Shown here: one piece after another, positions 1 to 12,989 of the stretch
How positions within the stretch are numbered: the stretch's first letter is position 1
How the letters are laid out: each line of letters starts with the position of its first letter
From: Stramonita haemastoma
Taxonomy: Eukaryota > Mollusca > Gastropoda > Neogastropoda > Muricidae
DNA: 64,000 bases
Direction of reading: 5' to 3'
NCBI GenBank assembly: GCA_030674155.1
Contig: CM060322.1
Location: 65,174,324-65,238,323, forward strand
The notes under the pieces: generated by a model
Told to the model about the DNA's origin: nothing
Database searches by the model: none
The model's input: the letters and a program-made list of their open reading frames with translations, nothing else
Program-made: the position numbers and the translations under genes

Positions 1-1580
1 CATGATTTTTCAGAGGAAATAAATGGCCTGAAGCAATCTCTACTTTTTGAGAATTGCGTCAGTATTGATAAAGGAGTTATCTGTAAGCACATTAAGGCAC
101 TAAACATGAACAAATCTCCTGGGCCAGATGGTATATGCGGTAGAACCCTTACGTTCTGTGTCACTGAGCTTGTAAGTGTCTTTTGAGCACCTGTTCCAGG
201 CCTCACTGGACACTTGCCAGATACCAAGTATTTGGAAGACTTCCAATGTTATACCTCTTCCAAATAAACTCAATCCTACTCGGCCTAACAATTTTAGACT
301 TGTAGTTCTCACATCACTTGTGATGAAAACATAAGAAAAGATCATTCTCTCCACTACAGAAAAAGATCTTGACCCACTACAATTTGTGTACAGGTCTAGA
401 AGGGGTATTGAAGATGCCAAACTATTCATTTTGAACAAGCTGTACAGCCACTTGGAAACACCTGATTCTCATGCCAGAATATTGTTTGCTGACTTTAGCT
501 GAACTCTCAATACAATGCAGCCTCACATTCTGGTTAATATAATACTTTCAAAATTTGAGATAGACAATAAACTTGTTTGTTGGCTGATTGAATTTTTAAC
601 TGACATGCCACAGCATGTTTTTGCCAACAAAATATCTACATTGGTTAGATACACCTGCACTGGTTCTCCTCATGGCTGCGTCCTCTCGCTACTTCTATAC
701 ATTCTATACACTGATGACTGCAGAAGCAGCTATGAAATTTCAATTCTGGTAAAATTTGCAGACCACAGTGCTCTTTGTCTCTCTTATCTGCAACAGTCCT
801 AGACCATGGTCAAGCCCTCACCAAGCTCCTACATTGGTGTGATGAGGCCTATCTGGAGCTAATTATTTCTAAAACTAAAGATCTTGGATTTCAGAAGATT
901 GGATCACACTTCTGAGAATGCCACCATCCATAATCAAGAAGTTAAAGACATTTTGAAATACAAATATCTTGGAACTGTCTTTGACCATGAGTTATATTGG
1001 GACGCTAACACTGATGCTATTGGCAAAAAGGAGCAACAACGTGTGTATTTTGTAAGGAAGCGTTACTCAGTTTTTGTTGACAACAAGATTCTTTCTTTGT
1101 TTTACAAGTCTTACATAGAGAGCGTTCTAAGTTTAGTTTTCAATTGTTGGTACAAAAACCTAGTATTAAAAATAAGAATGGTCTTCAGAGATTGTGAGAA
1201 TCAGCTAAAAAATAATGGAAAAGAACAAAGAGATCTCAAGTCGTTTTGTAATCAGCAGTTTGTACACAAAGCAACTGCTATTTTGACTATTCCTCCCAAG
1301 ATTTGTTTTCAGAATTTCAATTGTTGCCTTCAGGATGTAGTTTTCAATGCCACAACAGCAAAACAAACAGAAAAAGAATTTCCTTTGAGCCAGTAGCCAT
1401 CCCAGTTCTAAACACATAATAACACTCACTACTCACCCTTTTTTCTTTTCTTTTTTTTTTACTTCTGTGATGCACATGTACTCATAAAATAAGTATGTAA
1501 AATTTTTGGCTTTATTAATTTTTTTAATTGCTTGTAAAGTCATGTCTTTCTAGTCAATCGTTTTAAAAATTGTATTTATT

Positions 1581-1645
<65 letters not shown>

Positions 1646-1835
1646 TGCATGCGCGCGCGTAGAGTGTGAGTGTTTATGATATTTTTATTCGAAGCGTATA
1701 ATAATTGAACAAATATGAAATATAGCTATCGTGTGTATTTTGATTATGATTCGTATCAGTATTCCTGTCAGTATTGTAATTGTCCTTCAGGGATGATTAA
1801 AGTGTTTTTCACTTCACTTGACTTGACTTTATTGT
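1..1835 (+). mobile_element. Rex1/CR1-like LINE remnant (reverse transcriptase, 5' truncated by window edge)
   Basis: Translation in shifting frames gives a non-LTR reverse transcriptase. A 'NKSPGPDGI' motif lies near 110-135, followed by 'LFADFS-TLNTMQPHILV' (about 485-535), a 'TGSPHGCVLSLLLYILYTDDC' stretch (658-720) and a degenerate 'LVKFADHSALCL' catalytic box (about 748-780), where FADD has become FADH. The C-terminal region (884-1,396) has the 'LKYKYLGTVFD' block typical of LINE thumb regions. Stop codons (for example in DFS-*-TLN) and frameshifts make it a dead copy. The 3' UTR runs to about 1,830 and ends in short CACTT/GACTT repeats. I infer a Rex1/Babar or CR1-like clade from the motif style; the clade is not certain. 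Confidence 0.75.
1582..1643. repeat. (GT)n microsatellite
   Basis: A near-perfect GT tract lies inside the 3' UTR of the LINE remnant and is followed by a short GCGCGCG stretch, so it is alternating purine/pyrimidine. Confidence 0.95.
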
Positions 1836-2495
1836 ATTGCAGCCAACTGTCAATCACATGTCTTTAACTAGAGCTGCCCGAAGCCACAAGAGCTGCACCA
1901 CTCATCTAACAAAAGCAAAATACTGTTGCAGTGTACTTGTTTCCTTATGAAACTGACCCTTTTCTGCAATAGTTTGCCAGGGACAACTCTCTTATTGCTG
2001 TGAGGGTTATTTTTTTGTTTTTTTTTCATATTATGCTAAATGCCTAGTGCACACGAGGCCTTGGTTTATCATATCACTCAAAATACTAGCACCCAGACTA
2101 CCACTCAAGGTGTAATAGATGGGAGATAAGTTAATGTCCAAACAGCGCTCAGACCGAGACCTCTGGCTTTGTAGGCAGGTGTGTTGCCTTTAAAAAGTAC
2201 TGATCCCCCAAACAAGCATCACGTTGAGGGGAAAGAGAAGCAGCTGAACAGGGATGTGGTTTTTGTTGGCCACCCTTCTGTCTTCTCTCGTCTTCCCCTG
2301 TAAAGTTAGTCAGAAGTTGCCAGCAGCTGGACTTCACCTGGCTTCTTCCCAGTCCGTTATGGAAACACCTCACTGCAGTTTTCTGGCAGAGTGTCTTAGG
2401 CAAGGAGAACCTGGAATAGCCCTTCCTTCCCCCCCTCCCTCCTTTGGGTAGCAGTGTGCATGCAGAAGCCATCAACATCATCCCTCCACCCTCCC
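1836..2495. other. Unassigned intronic sequence
   Basis: I see no supported gene, domain or structured repeat here. Short open frames on both strands lack recognisable motifs. It lies downstream (in transcript sense) of the last visible exon of the minus-strand PARP14-like gene. Confidence 0.4.
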
Positions 2496-2760
2496 CACCG
2501 GCCATGAGACCTGCTCCTCTGTGTAAAGGTAGATAGGTTTTTAACGTGGGTGCAGGGTGTTCTGCATGTGGTTACACAAGGGATCTCGCCTGCAAGTCTT
2601 ATCCACAGAATTTCTTGGAATGAAGTATGTGCCACTGTCAAGAGAAACACTCTATCAAAATAACATCTCAGTGCAGACTTAAACTTGGACCTCCAGATGC
2701 CACCAGACCGGGAGTTTGAAGCTTTAACCACTGGGCCATTCTGCTGCACACACAGGTCAG
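2496..2760 (-). mobile_element. tRNA-derived SINE, diverged copy
   Basis: Read on the minus strand, the left part has a tRNA-like head: 'CAGAATGGCCCAGTGGTTAA' resembles an A box and a degraded 'CCCGGTCTGGTGGCATCTGG' occupies the B-box position. The body ends with 'GCAGAACACCCTGCACCCACG', which resembles the core of the better copy at 37,471-37,818 ('GCAGAACATCTTGCGCACACG'). It is older and more divergent than that copy. Open reading frames across it are by-products. Confidence 0.6.
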
Positions 2761-2956
2761 CAGAAAAAGTGTAAAAGAAAGAAGAGCAGGAGTACTGGCT
2801 TGTTCCCCTGTCTGTCATTTTTTTTTCTTTTTCACAGGTAGTGGATGTAGCTGATGTTAGCAAACTGCATTTCTTTCCTTTGGAGGAAAGGCATAGTGCT
2901 AGTTAGTCTCTTTGATTAAAGAAAGGTTCTAGGTTAGTAACAGAAACAAAAGGATT

Positions 2957-3105
2957 TTGAAGAAGAAGAAGATTAGGATGGAGAAGAAAAAGAAGAAAAA
3001 GAGGAAGGAGGAGGAGGAGGAGGAGGAGGAGGAGGAGAAGAAGAAGAAGAAGAAGAAGAAGAAGAAGAAGAAGAGGAAGAGGAAGAGGAAGAAGAAGAAG
3101 AAGAT
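2957..3105 (+). repeat. (GAA)n/(GGA)n polypurine tract
   Basis: About 150 bases of almost pure purine on the plus strand. On the sense strand of the host gene this is a CTT/CTC polypyrimidine run starting about ten bases after the E7 splice donor. Long GAA runs can form triplex DNA. The Lys/Glu-rich open frame over it is an artefact. Confidence 0.95.
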
Positions 3106-3116
3106 TACAGGTATAC

Positions 3117-3338
3117 CCGGAAGACGGAATGATCAGTCGAATAGACGACCACCCTGACCTCCCTCAGTGCCGTCATGGGGTGGGTCTGTTCAAAGCTTGA
3201 CACAGCCTGCAGCATGGTCTGGGCCACTTGGTCCACGGGGTAGCTCAGGATGCCCGTGCCCAGGGCAGGGAAAGCTATGGAGCGGCAGCTACGCTGGTCA
3301 GCCTCTAACAAACATGTCTTCACCACCTGCTGTAGTAT
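3117..3338 (-). CDS. PARP14-like: PARP14-like protein, exon E7: C-terminal half of the second macro domain
   Basis: This exon encodes 74 residues of a macro domain, an ADP-ribose-binding fold. The diagnostic 'SIAFPALGTGILSYPVDQVAQTM' block carries the loop that wraps the distal ribose and phosphates, followed by the helix and the strand 'LREVRVVVYSTD'. The acceptor reads TATGTTGCAG before ATACTACAG on the minus strand, and the donor is probably CCGG followed by GTATAC. The length of 222 bases is a multiple of three and phase 0 at both ends, matching exon E6 (13,732-13,959). If that donor were not used, the frame would stop three codons later. A CTT tract follows in the next intron, and a 31-32 base minisatellite begins just upstream of the acceptor. 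Later macro, WWE and ART exons would lie beyond position 1. Confidence 0.85.
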
Positions 3339-3349
3339 CTGCAACATAC

Positions 3350-3640
3350 AATGGCCCTGGATACCCAATAGTGCCACAGCACTGGTTTCCATAAACCCAA
3401 TACTGCCACAGCATCAGACTCCACATACCCAATACTGCCACATTACCAGTCATAGCATCAGACTCCACATACCCAATACTGCCACATTACCAGTCATAGC
3501 ATCAGACTCCAAATACCCAATACTGCCACATTACCAGTCATAGCATCAAACTCCACATACCCAATACTGCCAAAGCATCAGCCATAGCATCAAACTCCAC
3601 ATACCCAATACCCAATACCCAATGGGACTATTAGCACTGT
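3350..3640 (+). repeat. Minisatellite abutting the E7 acceptor (part 1)
   Basis: Repeats of about 31-32 bases have the theme 'CATACCCAATACTGCCACA' plus 'GCATCAGACTCCA', with some shortened units. They start about 12 bases into the intron before E7. The array resumes at 4,641 after a LINE fragment, so it was split by that insertion. Confidence 0.85.
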
Positions 3641-4640
<1,000 letters not shown>

Positions 4641-4915
4641 TGCCACAGAATCAAACTCCACATACTCAATACTGCCACAGCATCAGCAATAGCATCAGAC
4701 TCCAGATACCCAATACTGCCATGGCATCAGATTCCACATACCCAATACTGCTATAGTATCAGACTCCACATACCCAATACTGCCATAGCATCAGCCTCCA
4801 CATACCCAATACTGCCATAGCAGCAAACTCCACATTCCCAATACTTCCACATCATCAGCCACAGCATCAGACTCCACATACCCAATACTGCCATAGCATC
4901 AGACTCAACATAAAT
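4641..4915 (+). repeat. Minisatellite abutting the E7 acceptor (part 2)
   Basis: The same 'CATACCCAATACTGCCA' unit as in 3,350-3,640, displaced by the LINE 3'-UTR insertion. Its right edge joins the truncated end of the minus-strand LINE at 4,916. Confidence 0.85.
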
Positions 4916-5548
4916 AATCGTGATCAATTGTATATATCAGCAGGTACTGTAGCTTTGAGTAGCATATATAAAGGAAGTCTTTTGGAATCTTTACCAAACC
5001 TTTCACTCAAATCTTCATAGACAGGACAATGCAACAAAAACTGTTCTTCATTCTCTATTTGGTCTTTACATACAGGACATTGCTTAACTTTGTTTAAACT
5101 ATGATACCTCTGTGTATTATTGTTCAATGGTAAAACATTGGAACACACTTGTGTAACTGCAACGTGGAAACAATATGTATCCATTTCACTAATATACTTC
5201 TCTTATTCAAAAATAGTCTTAAAGTTTCTATAACCATCATATTGCATACGATTTCTAATGGTGCCTGTCCATTCCTGGGCAAACCAATCTACAATTCTCT
5301 GTTTAGAGACATGCAAGAACATTTGTATTTCTCATACTCCTTGGTTTAACCAAACAATATAATATCCAGTAAAACATAGCATTTCCCTGTTTTTAGAGAC
5401 CCAACATTGTTTGCCTTTTCTTTTTAAATCTAATTCTAACAACATATGTTAAGCTTTATGTGGCAATCTTTCAGAATCCATGTGTAATCATTTAAACCAG
5501 AATCTTATGCATGCAACGTATTTATTTACATACAGTGGGTACCTGCCA
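4916..5548 (-). mobile_element. LINE C-terminal part (3' piece of the element continuing at 7,421)
   Basis: On the minus strand the sequence opens with 'LGRYPLYVNKYVACIRFWFK' and continues through 'LPHKA', 'GYYIVWLNQGV' and a cysteine/histidine block 'CPVCKDQIENEEQFLLHCPVYEDL' (about 5,090-5,020). These are the C-terminal features of the LINE family also seen at 20,437-21,170 and 36,200-37,165. The protein thread joins 'TPNQIV' at about 7,421, so the two pieces are one element split by the plus-strand LINE 5,549-7,420. Several frame breaks are present; it is dead. Confidence 0.8.
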
Positions 5549-7420
5549 AGATATCCGTATCCCATCTCCAACACAGTCTCCAACCCAGCCCTCGATGCCA
5601 TTCAGCCTCTGCCCATCATGGAGGAACTAGATACTGAATCAACCCTTGCTGATCTCCGCAAAGCAAATGACAGCTTAGCTAGCGGCAAAGCACCTGGCAC
5701 TGATGGCATTCCACCCGACCTCATCAAAAGCTGTAAAGACACCTTACTACAGCCCCTTCACGACGTCCTATGCCAGTGTTGGAGGGAGGGAGCCGTGCCG
5801 CAAGACATGAGAGATGCCAAGATCGTCACTCTCTACAAGAATAAAGGTGACAGGAGTGATTGTAACAACTATAGAGGCATATCTCTCCTGAGCATCGTAG
5901 GAAAACTCTTCGCTCGTGTCATGCTTATGCGCCTCCAGAAACTTGCTGAGCGTGTCTACCCCGAGTCACAATGCGGCTTCCGAGCTGAACGCTCCACGGT
6001 GGACATGATATTCTCCCTACGCCAGCTTCAGGAGAAATGCAGAGAACAACACACACTCCTCTACATAGCCTTCATAGACCTGACCAAGGCCTTTGACCTA
6101 GTCAGCAGGGAAGGGCTATTCAACATCCTTCCAAAAATTGGTTGCCCCCCAAAACTCCACAGTCTCATCAGATCCTTTCATGATGACATGAAGGCAACAA
6201 TCCAGTATGAGGGCAGCATGTCCAACCCATTTGACATCAAGAGTGGAGTCAAGCAAGGCTGTGTCCTTGCTCCCACCCTCTTTGGCATCTTCTTTGCCCT
6301 GCTCCTAAAGCACGCTTTTGGAACTGCAACAAGAGGGTGTATACCTACGCACCAGATCCAGCGGTCGACTATTCAACCTGGCTCGGTTGAAAGCAAAAAC
6401 AAAAGTGATGGAGAAAACAATTAGGGACATGCTTTTTGCTGATGATGCTGCTGTCATTTCTCACACTGAGCAAGAACTCCAATGCCTCATGGATAGGTTT
6501 TCCCAGGCCTGCAAAGACTTCGGCCTGACAATCAGCCTGAAAAAGACCAATGTGCTGAGCCAGGACGTGGTAACTACACCAGCCATCTACATCGATGACT
6601 ACCAGCTCGATGTCGTACACCAGTTCACATACCTGGGATCCACCATCAGTGACAACTTATCCCTTGATGCCGAGATCAACAAGCGCATCGGCAAGGCTGC
6701 TACGACCTTAGGACGCCTCACTACCCGTGTCTGGAAGAATCCAAAGCTGACAATTTCCACCAAGATGGCAGTGTACAACGCCTGCATCGTCAGCACTCTC
6801 CTATATGGCAGTGAAACATGGACAACATACTCCAAACAGGAGCGCAAACTGAACAGCTTCCACCTGCGCTCTCTCCGTTGCATCCTCGGCATCCACTGGA
6901 GTGACAAAGTTACCAACGCTCAGGCCCTCGAGGTTGCAGGTCTTCCCACCATGTACACACTCCTCAGACAGCGCAGACTCAGATGGCTCGGTCACGTGCG
7001 AAGGATGGAGGATGGATGCATTCCTAAAGATCTCCTCTATGGTGAACTTGCCTCCGGCAAGAGAAGCATTGGCCGCCCCCAACTGCGCTACAAAGACGTC
7101 TGCAAGCGTGACATGAAAGCCCTGGACATCAACCTAGAGAACTGGGAGGAGGTAGCGGCTGACCGCAGCAAATGGCGCAGTGTTCTCCACAAACAGCTGA
7201 AGTGTGGTGAAGAAAAGATCCACACCGCAGCAAACGAAAAGAGAGCCAAGCGGAAGGCATGTGCTCCAGCCACCTCAACAAGCCACATCTGCATCAGATG
7301 CAACAGAGACTGCCATTCCCGCATCGGACTGACCAGCCACAGCCGGCGCTGTCGCTGAACAAATGACCTGTCTTTTGGCGCGAATTCCATAGTCGACACC
7401 GACTGACAGAGGCCTACTAT
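5549..7420 (+). mobile_element. 5'-truncated LINE encoding reverse transcriptase with a C-terminal zinc-finger-like end
   Basis: Two overlapping frames, 5,480-6,424 and 6,318-7,358, together give most of an RT. Motifs in order: 'ASGKAPGTDGIPPDL', 'NNYRGISLLSIVGKLFARV', 'ESQCGFRAERSTVDMIF', 'YIAFIDLTKAFD' (first catalytic Asp), 'GVKQGCVLAPTLFGIFF' and, after a frameshift near 6,315, 'MLFADDAAVISHT' (intact FADD). The thumb has 'FTYLGSTISD'; the C-terminus has 'RLRWLGHVRRMEDG' and ends with 'CIRCNRDC...SRIGLTSHSRRC', a C2H2-like finger. The endonuclease domain is absent because of 5' truncation. Only one clear frameshift interrupts more than 600 codons, so this copy is fairly young. It resembles RTE/Jockey-group elements; the clade is unresolved. 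Confidence 0.85.
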
Positions 7421-9700
7421 CTGATTTGGTGTCCTGGCAGGCACACCTAAGAACCTTTTACAAGCAATCAAATGAACTTTTTCTAGATGTTCTCATCTGT
7501 GCAACCCCATAATTTCAGCTGAATATAACAATATTGGTTGGATTTGGGTATCAAAATGTTAAAGAATGTGTTTACTGTCATGTCCTTGCACTTCTGGAAA
7601 ACTGTGTTAAGCTTTATGACTGCCTTCTTCCCTTTAGTAACTAGATGCGATGTACATAATTTTGCACTATTCATAGATGTAAAATTAAATCCCAAATAAC
7701 AATAATATTATTGTTAACAACATCTAATCTTTTATTATCAAAAAGACATTATCATTTTTTCTTGAAGATCCTTCTTTCCTGAAAACCATAATCTTAGTTT
7801 TTTCTATGTTTACACTTAAGTTCATATTTCCACAACAAGTTTCTAAGACTCTTAATTGATGTTGTAAGCCAGTGGGTGTAGTTGACATCAATGCCACATC
7901 ATCAGCAAATGACAAAACAACTCAAAAGTATCTGAAAACATTTGAGCCCCACGCTTACCTTTTTCAGTCATAACGTTTGCTAACTGATTAATAAACGTAG
8001 TAAACAATGTGGGGCTTAGAACACAACCTTGTCTTACTCCCATAGGTGTTTGGAACATATCAGTTAATTCAAACTTTGCTCCTATACATGCTGATAATGA
8101 TTTACACATGGCTCTAAGTGATGCAAAAAACTTACCCAATACACTTTGGTCCTTGATATAACGTAACAACCTGTCATGTTCCACTGAGTGAAAGGCCTTT
8201 GTAAAATCTACAAAGGCAACATATAATTTTCTTCCTTTTTTAGCCACATAGTTCTGAATAGTAGCATACAATGGAAGTATATGATCAGTTGTAGAATACA
8301 TTTCCCAAAATCCTGCCTGACATTCTGAATTAAAGTTATTTCTTTCTAACTATTCATACAATCGAGCATTCAAAATTGTAGTGTAACATTTAGATACTAT
8401 ACTTAAAAGAGACACACCTCTATAGTTGTCAACATCCTCTGGATCTCCTTTCTTACACAAAGGAATGATTATGGCTTTGGACCATTTTTGTGGGTATATG
8501 CCTTGGTAAAAAGTTACATTAAATAGCTTTACTAGAAATAGATTGACTTTTGCACCCCCATTTTTATGGCATTTCTGCAGAAATTTCATCAATACCACAT
8601 GCTTTATTGTTTTTCATTTTTGCAATAGCATTTGTAACTTCTTCTTCTGTTATCTTTTTATTTAACACGTGGTCTATTTCTTTGGGTAAATCGCTTACAA
8701 TATTACATTCCTCAATACATTCATCATTATTACCCTGGAAGACTTTTTCTAAAGTGGTTAAACCAGTCATCTGTAATAATGTTGTTTCTTATTCTTTTCT
8801 TATTTCCAAGACCCAACCTTCTTGATTCCTTCCAAAAACTAGGACTGTTAACCTCATTTGCTATCTTTTTACTTTGTTGCCTGTTATAAGTGGGTTTCTT
8901 AGCTTTTAGCAACTGTTTATATATCTTTCTAGCTTCTACACATATAATTCTATCTTCTTCCTTCCTGGTAAATCAAAAATGATAAAGTTTTCTTCTAGTT
9001 TCTTTTTTGACATTTTCACACTTATCATTATATCTTGCCGACTTTGCCTTTTTGTTGAAACCAGTTTTCATAACCATACATCTGCTAGCATCTTTCAGAC
9101 AATGTACAGATATTTCAAGGGCACTGTCCACATATCTTTCTAAATCCTTTACAGCTATCAACATTTTGTTTTGAATATCTTTGCTCTTCCATTATTTAAC
9201 AAACTCTGTGTATGCATCATTCCAGATGCACTTTTCATATACTTTATTTTCATTTTGTTTTTTTTTAATATAACCCCCTTCCTGATTGTCCCTTGGTACT
9301 ACTTTCATACTTACAGGCAAATGGTCTGACTCTACAATGCTGTCTACCTCTAAAGCTGAAATATGAACAGATGAATAAAATTCTACAGATACAATAAAAT
9401 AATCCACCACACTTTCACCAGAATATCCAATAAATGTACAATTATCATCAAAGCCTGGCTCACTAAGGCCATTTAATATTACACAGTCATGCATGTTGCA
9501 CAGTTCAGTTAGTTGTTCCCCAAAGTTGTTTATGGTATCATCTTGAGATTTCCTTGGATAATGATTGTAGTCAGAAATCAACATTTGTTCAAAATCACTG
9601 CTATATCCGTTAAAGCTATAGTTTTGCATTGCAGTTCCTGCATTTAGATCTCCACTTAGAAGAATAAAAAAAACTATATATATCACCATGCTGTTCATAT
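7421..9700 (-). mobile_element. LINE body: endonuclease part and reverse transcriptase (dead copy)
   Basis: Reading right to left: the endonuclease C-terminal half at 9,698-9,192 ('LLSGDLNAGT', 'SDFIV...VVDYFIVS', 'ESDHLPVSMK'), then a linker, then RT with 'NKACGIDEISAEM' (about 8,600), 'VDNYRGVSLLSIVSKCYTTILNARLYE' (8,440-8,350), 'YVAFVDFTKAFHSVEHDRL' (8,230-8,170), 'GVRQGCVLSPTLFTTFINQLA' (8,050-7,970), 'SFADDVALMSTTP' (7,915-7,880) and 'KTKIMVFRKEG'. The catalytic FADD is visible but the frame is broken many times. The N-terminal half of the endonuclease is at 11,336-11,800, displaced by a 1.6-kb insertion, and the C-terminus is at 4,916-5,548. Same family as 17,060-21,416, 22,887-29,470 and 33,540-37,360. 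Confidence 0.85.
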
Positions 9701-9939
9701 ATGTTGTTATTCAGTTTAATGTCTCTTCACATAAGTGATATTAGACAAAAAACAAACAACAACAAAAAAGCAAACAAGTAATGTTACTTGTAGAACTTTC
9801 AACCAATGGTAGAAACAAAAAGTAAATAAAAACACCAAAAGTGAACATTAAAACCCTAAACAATCAATCAGAACTTTTTAGAAAACTAACAAAAGAGCAC
9901 AGATTAAATGTCTCTGTCTGGTAAACAAGCTTTTTTTCT

Positions 9940-10715
<776 letters not shown>

Positions 10716-11335
10716 TTCTTTTTTTTCTTTTTTTGAAGATAGTACACTTTACTGATCATAAAGAAAAGAATCAAAGATCAAGTAAACAAAAACGTGACAA
10801 ATTTGAATCATGGGCCAATGAATCAATCAATCAACCAAGCATTCAATCTATCTATCAGTTAAAAATATTCAAGCACGCAACTCTCATTTACTTCAGTGTA
10901 TGACAGAATTTTCACATTGTACATTGTAAGTCTCGTAAACAAGCTACTGACATGTTCATAAACACTATAGTAAACTGTCAATAGGACTGTTCTTCAGCGA
11001 TAAGGCGAGTTCACACAGCAAGACACAGTTGCTTAATATGTTGTCCAGAGAGTTCTCACGTGTGATAGGAAGACACTGTTTTAAAACGGGACAGTCAAAA
11101 AGAATATGACTGACTGAAATCGTCCCATCACATATGCAATGCACATTTTTAGCATACTTCGTTTGGAAGGCATTTAATTTAAGTCTATTTATGAGACAAA
11201 TGACCACTCTAAGACGCAATTTATCCAACCCAAAACGTACACAGAGAATATGATTAAGGTCAGAAGAGGAAACATGTTGATGAGAAAATCCAGCGTCTTC
11301 TTGTTTTTACCTAACATGTTTCCAGCATGCATGTT
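10716..11335 (-). mobile_element. LINE 3' end (C-terminal Cys/His region), 5' truncated
   Basis: The minus strand at 11,228-10,965 encodes 'RLKLNAFQTKYAKNVHC', then 'CDGTISVSHILFDCPVL' and 'NSPIDSLL'. The fragment at 52,220-52,800 has the same layout ('RIRLNAFVTKFSKDVKC', 'SNTHIVLECKTL', 'LLSPIGHLL'), so both are C-termini of one LINE family. It ends at an A-rich tail near 10,716. With the neighbouring minisatellite it interrupts the endonuclease of the minus-strand LINE (9,700 versus 11,336). Confidence 0.65.
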
Positions 11336-11800
11336 CGATCAAAGTATAATTCTCATCGACATATATGTCTGCTAGGCATTAATCTAGTAATTCAATTCCA
11401 TATACGCCATGTTTTGACATCCAGAACAAAGAGTCACAAGGTGGAATATTATGAAAAAATCATCATGTTGTTATCTGTGGAAAAGAGGTGTCTGTCTATA
11501 TGTAAAACTACTGTATTTTCTTGTTCTCCCTGAATGCATGTAAAAGAATCAGCAAAAGATTTTTTTACCATTACAACTACTCCACCAGAGTATCTTCCTT
11601 GATGGGATAGTTTCTTTGCTTTGGAAATAAATATTACATAGTCATCAAATAAAGCTCTCTCAAAATCAAACGCTATGTAAGTTTCCGTTAGACATAGGAA
11701 GTCATAAGACACTAGAAAATTAATAAACTCAGAGTTTTCTAACCTTTGTAAAAGTCCATTAACATGATAATTCAGAAATTTAACAGATTGCATATTTACA
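11336..11800 (-). mobile_element. LINE endonuclease N-terminal half (5' piece of the element at 7,421-9,700)
   Basis: The minus strand gives an apurinic-type endonuclease start: 'VKFLNYHVNGLLQRLENSEF', 'FLVSYDFLCLTETY' (the glutamate after LTE is catalytic in this fold) and 'RYSGGVVVMVKKSF'. After a frameshift it continues with 'NIPPCDSLFWMSKHGVYGIE'. This thread resumes at about 9,690 with 'FFILLSGDLNAGT'. It matches the start of the plus-strand copy at 27,170 almost motif by motif. Confidence 0.8.
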
Positions 11801-11929
11801 TTATGTACATGAGAGAGAAAGACAGAGAGAGAAGACCAACAGACAGATAGAAAGACAGATAGAGACAGAAACACAGAAGTAGCATTAAATGTGGAGGAAA
11901 TTCCTTCCCCTTTATTAGCTCAAAGGACT

Positions 11930-12140
11930 TACTGCTTACATGAGGCCACATAGCCAGACTGATGTTGAAAGGGCTTTTCTGAATGCATTACACGATGTCA
12001 CATGGTATCATATAGGCAGGCTGATGATCAGAGCCCTGAATTTCTCTGACCCTTTACATGATGTCACATGGCGTCTGACGTTGGAAACACTAGATTTCTC
12101 TGAGCCAGGATGCAGGCTACAGCTGATGACAGAATAGCAA
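11930..12140 (+). repeat. Imperfect direct repeats of about 60 bases
   Basis: Three diverged units share 'TTACATGA-GTCACATGG' and 'GATTTCTCTGA-CC' style blocks (11,937, 11,990, 12,052). No coding signal is seen. Confidence 0.5.
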
Positions 12141-12214
12141 GGTGATTTGACGGCTAACAGTTGTTGTTTTTCTTTCTTTCCTTCTCTACCTCTTCACCAT
12201 GGCAAAGATTCTGT

Positions 12215-12477
12215 AGACTTCAGGGTGTATGCTGGGTATGTTCATGTTTCCATAACACACCTAATACTGACATAAATGATGGAATCTTTAACATGCATAT
12301 TTGATTTTCTCCATCTGTATATACACGAAGGGCATTGAGGCACTTGCAGGTCTGCACTTGAAGTAGACCCGAAAGATCAAGAAAATCACCACCCTTAATC
12401 CACCAGATGCCACTGAGCTTCAAACCCACGGCCTCATGACCTATGGGACTGCAGTCGAACTGTCTTAACAAATCAAA
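12215..12477 (-). mobile_element. tRNA-derived SINE, 5' end cut by a MITE
   Basis: On the minus strand there is a degraded tRNA head with 'GAGGCCGTGGGTTTGAAGCTC' in the B-box position. The conserved body follows ('GACCTGCAAGTGCCTCAATG', then 'GAGAAAATCAAATATGCATG' and 'TTAAAGATTCC'), ending in 'AACATACCCAGCATACACCC'. I recognise this body as a widespread gastropod SINE type. Its head ends at 12,478 where the TA-flanked MITE begins. Confidence 0.65.
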
Positions 12478-12479
12478 TA

Positions 12480-12903
12480 TGTGACGCTCCACCACGAAAT
12501 GAGTCGCTTAGCACATTACCCAATTTTGCGCTAGGAGCCATTAAAGGCAGGTGGGGGTCAAGTTGTTAATTTTGAGATTTTGATCGATTATTAAACTATA
12601 TCCGTTTATCTACCTTATAATGAAAGATCAAGGCATAAGTTTTATTCCTTTTGCTTTTAAATGTGTTTTGAAAATACACAAGTCCTCATTCTGACAACCT
12701 GTTACGAAAATAAACCTGCCCGTTCCTCATTTTGTCACATCCTGCAGTCTATCATTTCAATTTGTAATAACTTTGCACAGAATTGTCCGATTTTCAAACT
12801 GTTTTTTGTATTGGATAGTCCTTTTATTGCAAATTAATAACTTGTCAATAACTAAAAATTGACCTCTGGTGCAGTGCGACTCCTTATGTGGTGGAGCGTC
12901 ACA
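12480..12903. mobile_element. MITE with about 28-base terminal inverted repeats and TA duplication
   Basis: The left end reads TGTGACGCTCCACCAC, a 5-base mismatch region, then GAGTCGC. The reverse complement of the right end (12,873-12,903) reads the same except in the mismatch region. TA dinucleotides flank both ends (12,478-12,479 and 12,904-12,905). The interior of about 424 bases is AT-rich with no transposase. A TA target with short inverted ends is typical of Tc1/mariner-derived MITEs; that assignment is inference. The 72-codon open frame inside is not supported. Confidence 0.75.
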
Positions 12904-12989
12904 TATTGTGTCAGTCAGTTGATCCAGATCACAAAACAAACATACCTCTTTTATTTCTCGGTTTGTTTTGTTCACGTTTATTTTACTGG

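Noticed and set aside
2396..2863. 155-codon minus-strand frame
   Set aside because: Overlaps the diverged SINE; the apparent protein is SINE sequence.
2957..3157. Lys/Glu-rich plus-strand protein
   Set aside because: Translation of the GAA tract, on the opposite strand to E7.
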